A stretch of 64,000 bases of DNA from Bradyrhizobium septentrionale (GTDB taxonomy: Bacteria; Pseudomonadota; Alphaproteobacteria; Rhizobiales; Xanthobacteraceae): contig NZ_CP088285.1 of the NCBI RefSeq assembly GCF_011516645.4, positions 2,436,501 to 2,500,500 of the forward strand, given 5' to 3'. The position numbers were made by a program, and so were the translations under genes. Of this stretch, positions 53,524 to 64,000 are shown piece after piece. The first letter of the stretch is position 1, and the number at the start of each line of letters is the position of its first letter. Below the pieces are notes generated by a model. That model had not been told where the DNA came from. It did no database searches and saw nothing but the letters and a program-made list of their open reading frames with translations.

Positions 53524-55238
53524 TACTGCAGGGCGAACACGAACAGCGAGCCGCCTTCGGGCGCTGCGGCAACCATCTTCTTGCCGATGTCACCGAGGAA
53601 GGCCGGCAGCGCGGCGGTGCGTCCGACCACGATCGCGACATACTGCTTGCCGTCGACCGAATAGGTCACCGGACCGGCGCCGACGCCGCTGCCGAGGTTC
53701 TTGCTCCACACGACCTTGCCGTTCTTGGCATCGATGGCGCGGAAGTCGCCGTGCAGATTGCCCGAGAACACCAGGTTGCCGCCGGTCGTCAGCGTGCCGC
53801 CGTTGAATGGCAGGTCTTCCTTGATGCCCCACACCTTCTTGTTGGCGACGGGATCCCAGGCCACGAGCTCGCCGAGGAAGCCGCCGGGGCCTTCCTTGGT
53901 CGGGAATTCGGCACCGAGATAGAACACGCCGCGCTTGTAGTTCACGTCGCTGACCGACCAGTCCATGCAGACATTGTTGGTCGGGATGTAGACCAGGCCG
54001 GTCTCCGGGTTGAACGACATCGGCTGCCAGTTCTTGCCACCGATCAGGTTCGGGCAGATGTCCTTGGCGGGATGGCCGGGGCCCGGGCGCTTGTCCGGAT
54101 CCTCTTCCGCCCGCATCGTGTTGATGTCCCACTTCTTGGCCCAGTTGGCGAAGACATACTTCTCGGCCGAGATCATCTTGCCGGTTTCGCGGTTGGCCAC
54201 GAAGAAGAAGCCGTTGCGGTCGGCCTTCATCAGAACGGGCGTTTCACTGCCCTTGATCTTCAAATCGGCGAGCAGCAGCTCGTTGACGCCGTCATAGTCC
54301 CAGGCGTCAGCCGGCGTGCCCTGGATATGCCACTTGATCTTGCCGGTGTTGGGGTCGATCGCCAGCGTCGAGGCGGTGTAGAGGTTGGTCAGCTTGCCGA
54401 AATTGCCATCGCCGGTGGAGCGCACCGCGGTATTCCACGGTCCCGGATTGCTGGTACCCCAGTAGACCGTGTCGGACTTGGCGTCGTAGGAGCCGACCAG
54501 CCAGGCGGCGCCGCCGCCATGCAGCCCGGTGTCGCCCTTCCAGGTGTCGCTTCCGGGTTCGCCGGGCGCCGGCACCGTGTAGGTTTGCCAGAGCAGCTTG
54601 CCGTCCTTGAGCGAGAACGCCTGCAACGAGCCGCGAACGCCGTATTCGCCGCCGCCGAAGCCGGTGATGACCTTGTCGCGGACCACGAGCGGCGGCGAGG
54701 TGATGACCGAGCCCTGCTTGTAGTCGACCACCGTCGAGGTCCAGAGCTCCTTGCCGGTCTCGGCGTCGAGCGCGGTCAGCTTGCCGTCGAGGCGGCCGAC
54801 GAAGATCTTGCCGTCGGCGTAGGACACGCCGCGGCTGTTGACGTCGCAGCAGGCGTATTGGAGCACGTCATCGGGAATATCGGGCTGCCAGGTCCATTTG
54901 CGCGCGCCGGTCGCGGCATCGATCGCATAGACGTATTTCGGGCCCCACGAGGTCGACACGTACAGCGTCTTGCCGATCACGACCGGCGAAGACTCGTTGG
55001 ATCGCAGCGAGGCCAGCGACAGCGAGTAGACCAGCTGCAGCTTGCCGGCATTCTCGGAATTGATCTGCTTCAGCGGGCTGAAGCGCGTATTGCCGTAGTC
55101 GTGGCCGGCGATCGCCCATCCGTTCGGATCGGACGCCGCCTTGACGACGGAATCATTGGCTCTCGACGCACCAATGCCTGCCATCACCATGGCGACCAGC
55201 GACACACCGGCAAAGAAAATCCCGCTCCTCAGCTTCAT
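53523..55238 (-). CDS. PQQ-dependent alcohol dehydrogenase, lanthanide-type signature
   Basis: The 571-residue quinoprotein has a signal peptide (cleavage near GASRA), eight-bladed propeller repeats with tryptophan docking motifs, and the adjacent-cysteine ring at YACCDVN that contacts PQQ. The catalytic region reads PADAWDYDGVNE. The second Asp, two residues after the catalytic Asp, is the extra ligand found in lanthanide enzymes (XoxF, PedH); calcium enzymes have Ala or Ser-like residues there. It oxidises a primary alcohol (methanol or ethanol type) in the periplasm and passes electrons to cytochrome c, here the coupled fusion protein. Exact substrate is not decidable by eye. Confidence 0.93.
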   Translation of the reverse strand: MKLRSGIFFAGVSLVAMVMAGIGASRANDSVVKAASDPNGWAIAGHDYGNTRFSPLKQINSENAGKLQLVYSLSLASLRSNESSPVVIGKTLYVSTSWGPKYVYAIDAATGARKWTWQPDIPDDVLQYACCDVNSRGVSYADGKIFVGRLDGKLTALDAETGKELWTSTVVDYKQGSVITSPPLVVRDKVITGFGGGEYGVRGSLQAFSLKDGKLLWQTYTVPAPGEPGSDTWKGDTGLHGGGAAWLVGSYDAKSDTVYWGTSNPGPWNTAVRSTGDGNFGKLTNLYTASTLAIDPNTGKIKWHIQGTPADAWDYDGVNELLLADLKIKGSETPVLMKADRNGFFFVANRETGKMISAEKYVFANWAKKWDINTMRAEEDPDKRPGPGHPAKDICPNLIGGKNWQPMSFNPETGLVYIPTNNVCMDWSVSDVNYKRGVFYLGAEFPTKEGPGGFLGELVAWDPVANKKVWGIKEDLPFNGGTLTTGGNLVFSGNLHGDFRAIDAKNGKVVWSKNLGSGVGAGPVTYSVDGKQYVAIVVGRTAALPAFLGDIGKKMVAAAPEGGSLFVFALQ

Positions 55239-55642
55239 TGGCTTCCTCCAATATGGTTTCGTTGCCGCGATGGATGCATCGCGCGCGCGGATCGCTACCC
55301 AATTTCATGAACCAGCGATCTCCGTCGCTGCGTCGGCGATGAAAATGACAGCAACGTCTTTGCGCCGTTATAGGCGGAAGGTAGTAGCAATCACGGCGAC
55401 GATTTTCGGCACGTCGCGAGCACCGTCAGGCTGCCGAGAATCGCTTGCGCCGCAGCGCAATTTGATCGCGCCGGAGCGCGTCGCTGGCAGCTTGCAAATT
55501 GCTCATTGAACGGCCGCCTGCTAGGATCGGAAACACAGCCCGGCGCCTTCATGACAGGGCCGCGACTACGACTTTGATCGCGGTTACGCCCCACATGAAG
55601 CGTGATCTACTGGGCCCATAACGAAGCTATTGGGAGAAACGC
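55239..55642. other. Divergent spacer between the PQQ dehydrogenase and coxS
   Basis: No gene is seen in these 404 bp. It should contain both promoters. The stretch before coxS includes cgaagctattgggagaaacg, with GGGAGA as ribosome-binding site. AT-rich patches around 55320-55370 may belong to the dehydrogenase promoter. Confidence 0.55.
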
Positions 55643-56128
<486 letters not shown>

Positions 56129-56218
56129 CAGCCCGCGCGTCGCACACGATCAAGCTCATCACCGCCGGTCTCGATGGAAACGGCGGCAAAACGAATCTCC
56201 GGTCGGGAGGACCAGACC

Positions 56219-58558
<2,340 letters not shown>

Positions 58559-58571
58559 GGGAGGAAGAGCC

Positions 58572-59372
58572 ATGTACGAGACAAATTATCACCGCGCTTC
58601 CTCGGTCGCCGACGCAGCAGCAACGTTCGCCAAGGGCACGGAATCAAAATTCCTTGCCGGCGGACAAACCCTTCTTCCTGTGATGAAGCAGCGTCTCGCC
58701 GCGCCTTCCGACGTGATCGACCTCTCCAAGGTGCAGGAGATGATCGGCATCGAGGTTTCGGGCGACACTGTCACCATCAAGGCCGCTACGCCGCATTACG
58801 ATGTGGCGCAAAGCGACGCCGTGCAGAAGGCGATCCCCGCGCTCGCCAATCTGGCGTCGATGATCGGCGATCCCGCCGTGCGCTATCGCGGCACGATCGG
58901 CGGCTCGCTCGCCAACAACGACCCGGCGGCGGATTATCCGGCGGCGGTGCTGGCGCTCGGCGCGACGGTCAAGACCAACAAGCGGTCGATATCGGCGGAA
59001 GACTTCTTCAAGGGCCTGTTCACGACGGCGCTCGAGGATGGCGAGATCATCACCGCGGTGTCGTTCCCGGTCCCGGCCAAGGCGGGCTATGCCAAGTTTC
59101 CGAACCCGGCCTCGCGCTTTGCGCTGACCGGCGTGTTCGTCGCCAAGACCAAGTCGGGCGACGTCCGTGCCACGGCAACCGGCGCGTCGCAAAGCGGCGT
59201 CATGCGGGTACCGGCGATCGAGGGAGCGTTGAAGGCGAATTGGTCGGCCAGCGCGCTCGACAGCGTGACGATCCCGGCGAGCGGGCTGCTCGCCGACATC
59301 CATGGCTCGGCGGACTATCGCGCGAACCTGATCAAGGTGATGGGACAGCGGGCCGTGACCGCGGCCGGCTGA
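58572..59372 (+). CDS. coxM: Carbon monoxide dehydrogenase-like medium subunit (FAD)
   Basis: The 266-residue flavoprotein subunit has the two FAD motifs [16 protein letters not shown] and [16 protein letters not shown], and the CO_deh_flav_C domain. The start lies 13 bp after coxL with GAGGAAGAG upstream. It passes electrons from the small subunit to quinone or another acceptor. Maturation genes (coxD, coxE, coxF, coxG) are not adjacent. Confidence 0.94.
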   Translation: MYETNYHRASSVADAAATFAKGTESKFLAGGQTLLPVMKQRLAAPSDVIDLSKVQEMIGIEVSGDTVTIKAATPHYDVAQSDAVQKAIPALANLASMIGDPAVRYRGTIGGSLANNDPAADYPAAVLALGATVKTNKRSISAEDFFKGLFTTALEDGEIITAVSFPVPAKAGYAKFPNPASRFALTGVFVAKTKSGDVRATATGASQSGVMRVPAIEGALKANWSASALDSVTIPASGLLADIHGSADYRANLIKVMGQRAVTAAG

Positions 59373-59376
59373 TACA

Positions 59377-59477
59377 GCATGATCCGGAAAAGTGCGAAGC
59401 GGTTTTCCGAAAAGATCATGCTCAAACAAAAGGCTAAAGCGCGATGGCGATTGAACCTGATCTCATCGCGCTTTAGC
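59377..59477 (-). repeat. Intergenic repeat family B, copy 2 (inverted)
   Basis: The block agcatgatccggaaaagtgc, ... aagatcatgctcaaac and the hairpin ctaaagcgcgatg/catcgcgctttag is the inverted form of 4700-4835. It follows coxM directly and may terminate the cox transcript. Confidence 0.8.
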
Positions 59478-59722
59478 GCCTAAACACAAGTCGAGGAGCG
59501 GCGCGCAGCGATGCGCGCCGTTCGCGTTTTACCAGCACTCCGTTTTACCGGCGCTTCGGGGCAAAAGACGCTTGCCACTTCCCCCATTAGGCGAGACAAT
59601 TTAGCTAATCAGCTAATTAAAAATGCCGTCCCACGGACGGCTGGGAGAACGCATGAAGTGCGGCACCAAGCCCGCCGCACCATCTCAGCCGCCTAACACC
59701 CGACAACCAACGGAACAGCAAA
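59478..59722. other. Upstream region of the CoA-transferase gene
   Basis: The spacer holds no gene. An AT-rich stretch with the near-palindrome tagctaatcagctaat (59601-59616) is a candidate operator or promoter element in front of the CoA-transferase. Confidence 0.45.
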
Positions 59723-60835
59723 GTGCTCGATAAACCTGCCTCCCAGACCGCCGCTCGCGCCTCGGGCCCGCTCGCCGGTTTCCGCATCGTCGAATTCGCC
59801 GGCATCGGCCCCGGCCCGTTCGCCTGCATGCTGCTCGCCGACATGGGCGCCGAGGTCATCACCCTCGACCGGGTCGGCGCAGGCAAGAATCTGAAGGCGG
59901 TGGCCACGCGTGGCCGCAAGGTCATCGAGCTCGATCTGAAGAACAAGGCCGCCATTGCCGAAGCGCTCGACCTGCTCAGCCATGCCGACGCGCTGATCGA
60001 AGGCTTTCGCCCCGGCGTGATGGAGCGCCTCGGTCTCGGCCCCGATGTCGTGCTCGCACGCAATCCGAAGCTGGTCTATGGCCGCATGACCGGCTGGGGC
60101 CAGGAAGGCCCGCTGGCCAACGCCGCCGGCCACGACATCAACTACATCTCGATAACAGGCGCGCTGGCCGCGATCGGCACCAAGGAGAAGCCGGTGCCGC
60201 CGCTCAACCTGGTCGGCGATTTCGGCGGCGGCGCGCTCTATCTCGTGGTCGGCGTGCTCGCGGCACTGCTGGAAGCGCAGAAGTCCGGCAAGGGCCAGGT
60301 GGTGGATACCGCGATGTGCGACGGCGCAGCGTCGCTGATGTCGATGTTCTACGACATGAGCGCGCAGGGCCGCTGGAGCGGCGGCCGCGACCAGAATTTC
60401 CTCGACGGCGGCGCGCATTTCTACGGCGTCTACGAATGCTCCTGCGGAAACTTCATCTCGATCGGCTCGATCGAGCCGCAGTTCTACGCGCTGCTGCGCA
60501 AGCATGCCGACCTCTCCGACGCCGACTTCGATGCCCAGATGGACCGCAAGGCTTGGCCGGCGCTGAAGGCGAAGCTGGAAAAGGTCTTCAAGAGCAAGTC
60601 GCGCGCCGACTGGTGCACGATCATGGAAGGCACCGACATCTGCTTCGCGCCGATCCTGACCATGGAGGAAGCGCCGAAGCATCCGCACATGGCCGCCCGC
60701 CAGGTGTTCGTCGAGCGCCACGGCGTCACCCAGCCCGCCCCCGCGCCGCGCTTCTCGCGCACGCCGTCCGCGATCCGCGAGCCGGAGCTGGCTGATATCG
60801 GGGACGTGACGAGCGCGTGGAAAGCGGGGAAATAA
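59723..60835 (+). CDS. Class III CoA-transferase (CaiB/BaiF family)
   Basis: The 370-residue enzyme belongs to the CaiB-BaiF family. It has [28 protein letters not shown], read over residues 20-47, [13 protein letters not shown], and [21 protein letters not shown] (split by family loops). The catalytic Asp is in [14 protein letters not shown]. The pattern [20 protein letters not shown] is typical of alpha-methylacyl-CoA racemase-like members. Racemase or CoA transfer cannot be separated by eye. The start is GTG 59723. It follows the cox-like genes, which may act on a related acyl substrate. Confidence 0.88.
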   Translation: MLDKPASQTAARASGPLAGFRIVEFAGIGPGPFACMLLADMGAEVITLDRVGAGKNLKAVATRGRKVIELDLKNKAAIAEALDLLSHADALIEGFRPGVMERLGLGPDVVLARNPKLVYGRMTGWGQEGPLANAAGHDINYISITGALAAIGTKEKPVPPLNLVGDFGGGALYLVVGVLAALLEAQKSGKGQVVDTAMCDGAASLMSMFYDMSAQGRWSGGRDQNFLDGGAHFYGVYECSCGNFISIGSIEPQFYALLRKHADLSDADFDAQMDRKAWPALKAKLEKVFKSKSRADWCTIMEGTDICFAPILTMEEAPKHPHMAARQVFVERHGVTQPAPAPRFSRTPSAIREPELADIGDVTSAWKAGK

Positions 60836-60838
60836 TCT

Positions 60839-60927
60839 CTGCCGTCATTGCGAGGAGCGAAGCGACGAAGCAATCCATGCCTCCACAAGCGGTGCGATGG
60901 ATTGCTTCGCTCGCAATGACGAAGTCA
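60839..60927. repeat. Palindromic intergenic repeat
   Basis: The near-perfect palindrome gtcattgcgaggagcgaagc ... gcttcgctcgcaatgac closes around a short loop (cctccacaagcggtgcg). It is of the common alphaproteobacterial spacer type. Convergent between the CoA-transferase and hpd genes, it can act as bidirectional terminator. Confidence 0.8.
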
Positions 60928-60950
60928 TGCGGCGAGGCTGCACTCAGCTG

Positions 60951-62069
60951 TCACGCCGCGTGATCGACCTTCAGCACGCCGCGGCGGATCTGGTCTTCCT
61001 CGATCGATTCGAACAGCGCCTTGAAGTTGCCTTCGCCGAATCCGTCGTCGCCCTTGCGCTGGATGAATTCGAAGAAGATCGGCCCGATCGCGTTCGCCGA
61101 GAAGATCTGCAGCAGCACCTTGGTCTGGCCGCCTTCGACCACGCCCTCGCCGTCGATCAGGATGCCGTTGGTCTTTAGCCGTGCGACGTCCTCGCCATGC
61201 TTCGGCAGCCGGGCGTCGATCCGCTCGAAATAGGTCTCGGGCGGCGACGGCATGAACGGCAGGCCGGACGAACGCAGCGTCTCGACCGTCGCATGGATGT
61301 CGCGTGCGCCACAGGCGATGTGCTGGATGCCCTCGCCGTGATAGATGTTAAGATATTCCTCGATCTGCCCGGAATCGCCGGCGTCCTCATTGATCGGAAT
61401 CCGGATCTTGCCGTCCGGGCTGGTCAGTGCGCGGGAGAACAGGCCGGACGCGCGGCCCTCGATGTCGAAGAAGCGGATCTGGCGGAAGTTGAACAGCTTT
61501 GCATAGAAGCCGGTCCAGACATCCATGCGGCCGCGATGGACGTTGTGGGTGAGGTGATCGATGTAATAGAGCCCCGAACCCGCGGGGCGCGGGTTGGCGG
61601 CCCCTAACCATTCGAACTCGGCATCATAGGCCGAACCCTTGGCGCCGTAGCGATCGACGAAATAAAGCAGGCTGCCGCCGATGCCCTTGATCGCGGGCGC
61701 ATCGAGCGTCTTCCCGGCGGACGAGACATCCGCCGGCTCCGCGCCGAGTGCGATCGCGCGCTCATAGGCGAGTTTGGCATCGACCACGCGGAACGCCATC
61801 GACGGCGCGCAGGGGCCGTGCGCGGCAACGAAGTTGAAGCCGTCGGTGCCCGGCTCCTCATTGACGAGATAGTTGATGTCGCCCTGGCGATAGACCGTGA
61901 TCCTCTTGGTCCGGTGGCGAGCCACCGCGACAAAGCCCATCAGCTTGAACAGCGCGTGCAGCTCGCCGGGATTGGGGTGGGCATATTCGACGAACTCGAA
62001 GCCGTCGGTGCCCATCGGATTGTCGGCGCTGATCTCGGCTGGCGGCGCATCGTGCGGAAACGGACCCAT
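60951..62069 (-). CDS. hpd: 4-hydroxyphenylpyruvate dioxygenase
   Basis: The 372-residue iron enzyme converts 4-hydroxyphenylpyruvate to homogentisate in tyrosine catabolism. It has two glyoxalase/bleomycin-type halves. Iron ligands are the His in YIDHLTHNV, the His in EGIQHIACG and the Glu in GPIFFEFIQRKGDDGFGEGNF (first part). ATG 62069 has AGGGAG upstream; the frame before it is unsupported. It is divergent from an Lrp-type regulator, and fumarylacetoacetase lies nearby. Confidence 0.96.
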   Translation of the reverse strand: MGPFPHDAPPAEISADNPMGTDGFEFVEYAHPNPGELHALFKLMGFVAVARHRTKRITVYRQGDINYLVNEEPGTDGFNFVAAHGPCAPSMAFRVVDAKLAYERAIALGAEPADVSSAGKTLDAPAIKGIGGSLLYFVDRYGAKGSAYDAEFEWLGAANPRPAGSGLYYIDHLTHNVHRGRMDVWTGFYAKLFNFRQIRFFDIEGRASGLFSRALTSPDGKIRIPINEDAGDSGQIEEYLNIYHGEGIQHIACGARDIHATVETLRSSGLPFMPSPPETYFERIDARLPKHGEDVARLKTNGILIDGEGVVEGGQTKVLLQIFSANAIGPIFFEFIQRKGDDGFGEGNFKALFESIEEDQIRRGVLKVDHAA

Positions 62070-62126
62070 GACGGTAACTCCCTGATTTGTCTGGGGATCA
62101 GTTTCCGTCACTTGCCGCGCAACGTG

Positions 62127-62188
62127 CGTGCAAAATGGACCCTGTTTTGCTAATATCGCGCACGATCCGTGCATGAAATGGACATTTT
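62127..62188. promoter_or_regulatory. Direct-repeat operator candidates between hpd and the Lrp gene
   Basis: Two similar boxes, cgtgcaaaatggac (62127-62140) and cgtgcatgaaatggac (62168-62183), are both followed by tttt. The aaatggac parts are 43 bases apart, about four helical turns. Between them lies the palindrome cgcacgatccgtgc. The layout suits binding of an Lrp octamer or dimer pair. Confidence 0.5.
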
Positions 62189-62192
62189 ACGC

Positions 62193-62669
62193 ATGCCAGA
62201 AGTCGACGCCTTCGACCTCAAAATGCTCGCCGCGCTGCAGGATGACGGCCGGCTGACCAACCAGCAGCTGGCCGACCTGGTCGGACTCTCGGCCTCGCAA
62301 TGCTCGCGGCGCCGGATGCGGCTGGAGGAGGAGAAGGTGATCGCCGGCTACCATGCCGACCTCGCCGGCGAGGCGCTCGGCTTCGGCCTGATCGCCTTCA
62401 TCCACATCACGCTCGCGACCCATTCGCCCGACAATGCCAAGCGGTTTCGCGAGCTGGTCAACCGCGTCGACGACATCCAGGAGGCCTATGCGCTGACCGG
62501 CGATGCCGACTACGTGCTCAAGGTGATGCTGCGCGACCTGAAGAGCCTGTCCGATATCGTCAACAACGTGCTGATGCCACATCAGAGCGTCGCGCATGTG
62601 CGCTCCTCGATCGTGCTCGACCGGTTGAAGGAGAGCACCAAGCTGCCGCTTAAGTCGCTACAGACGTGA
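62193..62669 (+). CDS. Lrp/AsnC-family regulator of tyrosine catabolism
   Basis: The 158-residue protein has an AsnC HTH (AFDLKMLAALQDDGRLTNQQ, LADLVGLSASQCSRRRMRLE) and RAM domain (GLIAFIHITLATHSPDN, EAYALTGDADYVLKVMLRD). The start is set at ATG 62193, since the DNA just upstream holds repeated operator-like boxes; GTG 62169 and ATG 62178 are alternatives. It is divergent from hpd and is its likely regulator. Confidence 0.88.
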   Translation: MPEVDAFDLKMLAALQDDGRLTNQQLADLVGLSASQCSRRRMRLEEEKVIAGYHADLAGEALGFGLIAFIHITLATHSPDNAKRFRELVNRVDDIQEAYALTGDADYVLKVMLRDLKSLSDIVNNVLMPHQSVAHVRSSIVLDRLKESTKLPLKSLQT

Positions 62670-62756
62670 TGGCACAAATCGAGGGAAATACGCCGTTCGC
62701 TTCGGTGGCGCGACTTGCGATCATCTGTGCGAATTGGTTCGATGCCGCGGCATCGG

Positions 62757-62895
62757 CAGTGGGCTCCCTCTCCCCTTGTGGGAGAGGGTTGGGGTGAGGG
62801 GTTCTCTCCGCGAAGCATCCTCTGTCGAGAGACCGCAACCCCTCACCCGGATCGCATCTTGCGATCCGACCTCTCCCACAAGGGGAGAGGTGCGG
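62757..62895. repeat. Palindromic intergenic repeat
   Basis: The inverted arms ctctccccttgtgggagagg and cctctcccacaaggggagag enclose a second pair (ggggtgaggggttctct / cgcaacccctcaccc). This is another dispersed rhizobial element. Confidence 0.8.
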
Positions 62896-62930
62896 CGGTG
62901 TGCGCGGCATCCAAGAAGCTGAGGAAAGCC

Positions 62931-63242
62931 ATGGCGCTGCAGCTGCGACCGAACTGCGAATATTGCGACAAGGACCTGCCGCCGAGCGCTGTGGACGCGC
63001 GGATCTGCTCCTATGAATGCACGTTCTGTGCAGACTGCGCCGAGACCAGGCTCGGCAATGTCTGCCCGAACTGCGGCGGCGGCTTCGCGCCGCGGCCGAT
63101 CCGCCCCGCCAAGCCGTGGCGGCCAGGCGTTTGCACGGTGAACCAGCCACCGTCGGACAAGCGGGTGCATCTGAAATACAGCCTCGACGATGTCGCGGCG
63201 AATACGGCACGGCTGAAGGATATCAGGCCAGAGGAGCGGTGA
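62931..63242 (+). CDS. DUF1272 family zinc-ribbon-like protein
   Basis: The 103-residue protein has the DUF1272 pattern LRPNCEYCDKDLPP, ARICSYECTFCADCAE, NVCPNCGGGFAPRPIRP. Nine cysteines in paired spacing suggest bound zinc. The start at 62931 has GAGGAAAG upstream; the preceding DNA is repeat. Function is unknown. Confidence 0.9.
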   Translation: MALQLRPNCEYCDKDLPPSAVDARICSYECTFCADCAETRLGNVCPNCGGGFAPRPIRPAKPWRPGVCTVNQPPSDKRVHLKYSLDDVAANTARLKDIRPEER

Positions 63243-63260
63243 GGCTGCCCTGCTCTCGGG

Positions 63261-63385
63261 CTCCTTCCACCTGAAAGGGGGAAGGTGGGATGGGGGTCAG
63301 CCGCGGGCGCTGGCGTTCGTCGAGAGAAAAGATCCTCACCCGGTTTGCTGCGCAAACCGACCTCCCCTTTTCAAGGGGAGGTGAA
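63261..63385. repeat. Intergenic repeat family A, copy 2
   Basis: It contains cctgaaagggggaaggtggg, tgggggtcagccgc and the terminal hairpin cctccccttttcaaggggagg, as in 39-172. It lies in the convergent gap between the DUF1272 and fumarylacetoacetase genes. Confidence 0.75.
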
Positions 63386-63401
63386 GAAGTGCCCGCGCGA
63401 A

Positions 63402-64000
63402 TTACTCCGCCGCAACGATCGTGCCCTCGACCTCGCCAAAGCCGACGCGATAGCCGTCGCCCTGACACCAGCCGCGCATCACGAGCGAATCTCCATCTTC
63501 GATGAACGTGCGCGTCACGCCGCTGGCAAGCTCGACCGGCTCGGTGCCGTTCCAGCTGATTTCCAAGAGGCTGCCGCGCTGGTGCTTTTCGGGGCCGGAG
63601 ATCGTGCCGCTGCCTAGGAGATCGCCGACATTCATCGCGCAGCCGCTCGAGGCGTGATGCACCAGCTGCTGCACCGACGACCAGTACATGTATTTGAAGT
63701 TGGTGCTGCAGATCGTCTTCGCCTCGTTCATCGCGCCGGCGCGCAGCGCGACGTCGAGCTGCAGATCATAATTGTTCGGCTGTGCCTGCTTCAGATAGGC
63801 GAGCGGCTCCGGCTGCTGCGCCGGGCCCCGCATCCGGAACGGCTCCAGCGCCTCGCGCGTCACCACCCACGGGCTGATCGAAGTCGCGAATGCCTTGGCC
63901 TGGAACGGCCCGAGCGGCACATACTCCCATTGCTGGATGTCGCGCGCACTCCAGTCGTTGAGGATGACGAAGCCGAAGATCATCTCCTCGGCCTGCTTCT
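63402..64000 (-). CDS. fahA: Fumarylacetoacetase, C-terminal part (runs off the window)
   Basis: The visible 199 residues are the C-terminal catalytic part of fumarylacetoacetase, the last step of tyrosine breakdown. IFGFVILNDWSARDIQQWEY, LGPFQAKAFATSISPWVV, NFKYMYWSSVQQLVHHASSG and NVGDLLGSGTISGPE are diagnostic. The N-terminal half lies beyond position 64000. With hpd nearby it forms the homogentisate route; homogentisate dioxygenase is probably outside. Confidence 0.95.
   Translation of the reverse strand, partial: KQAEEMIFGFVILNDWSARDIQQWEYVPLGPFQAKAFATSISPWVVTREALEPFRMRGPAQQPEPLAYLKQAQPNNYDLQLDVALRAGAMNEAKTICSTNFKYMYWSSVQQLVHHASSGCAMNVGDLLGSGTISGPEKHQRGSLLEISWNGTEPVELASGVTRTFIEDGDSLVMRGWCQGDGYRVGFGEVEGTIVAAE

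Overview
The window reads as chromosomal DNA of a Bradyrhizobium-like alphaproteobacterium (Rhizobiales). Supporting signs are the high GC content, acdS with a divergent Lrp-type regulator, a CtrA-type box in front of minCDE, form II carbon monoxide dehydrogenase-like genes, a PQQ dehydrogenase locus, and several intergenic palindromic repeat families that occur in both orientations. The species cannot be fixed from sequence reading alone.

Layout. 1-3056: an IS3-family element (imperfect 25-bp ends, 4-bp target duplication) is split by an IS110-family element sitting exactly in the IS3 frameshift signal; the IS110 upstream leader looks like a bridge RNA whose guides match that site. 3058-5850: acdS/acdR (ACC deaminase), small hypothetical genes and a fragment of a second Lrp gene. 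6.0-10.7 kb: LysM protein, cytochrome c, sirtuin, minC-minD-minE plus a coupled fourth gene. 10.9-17.0 kb: membrane protein, hydrolase remnant, class III cyclase/TPR protein, and a three-gene set (PAP2/haloperoxidase-like, papain-like protease, unknown protein).

17.07-36.2 kb is an accessory catabolic block. It holds two N,N-dimethylformamidase-like large subunits, one free small subunit, and a second small subunit joined in frame to the C-terminus of a LivM-type permease. These share a transcription direction with LivH, LivF, LivG and a periplasmic amide/amino-acid-type binding protein. A divergent LuxR-type regulator carries an in-frame amber codon. Nearby are an MFS transporter, a copper amine oxidase, and a truncated acyl-CoA synthetase colliding tail to tail with a dihydrodipicolinate synthase-like gene. 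The likely scheme is uptake of a small amide, hydrolysis to an amine and an acid, then oxidation of the amine. A conserved palindromic motif stands in front of both the transporter operon and the amine oxidase/acyl-CoA synthetase pair. Broken genes (TetR, LysR, HsdR fragments) and tRNA-Ser(GGA) at 37.65-37.74 kb suggest a genomic island edge.

38.3-47.5 kb: cytochrome b561, PEP mutase/isocitrate lyase-family enzyme with MarR regulator, MFS-otsB-otsA (trehalose synthesis) and a chemoreceptor. 47.9-55.2 kb: FIST sensor plus hybrid histidine kinase (NosP/NahK type), two NarL-type response regulators, and a PQQ dehydrogenase with lanthanide-type active-site signature coupled to a periplasmic-binding/cytochrome c fusion. 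55.6-60.8 kb: coxS-coxL-coxM-like genes and a class III CoA-transferase. 60.9-64.0 kb: tyrosine/phenylacetate-type catabolism, with hpd, a divergent Lrp regulator, a DUF1272 protein and fumarylacetoacetase running off the window end.
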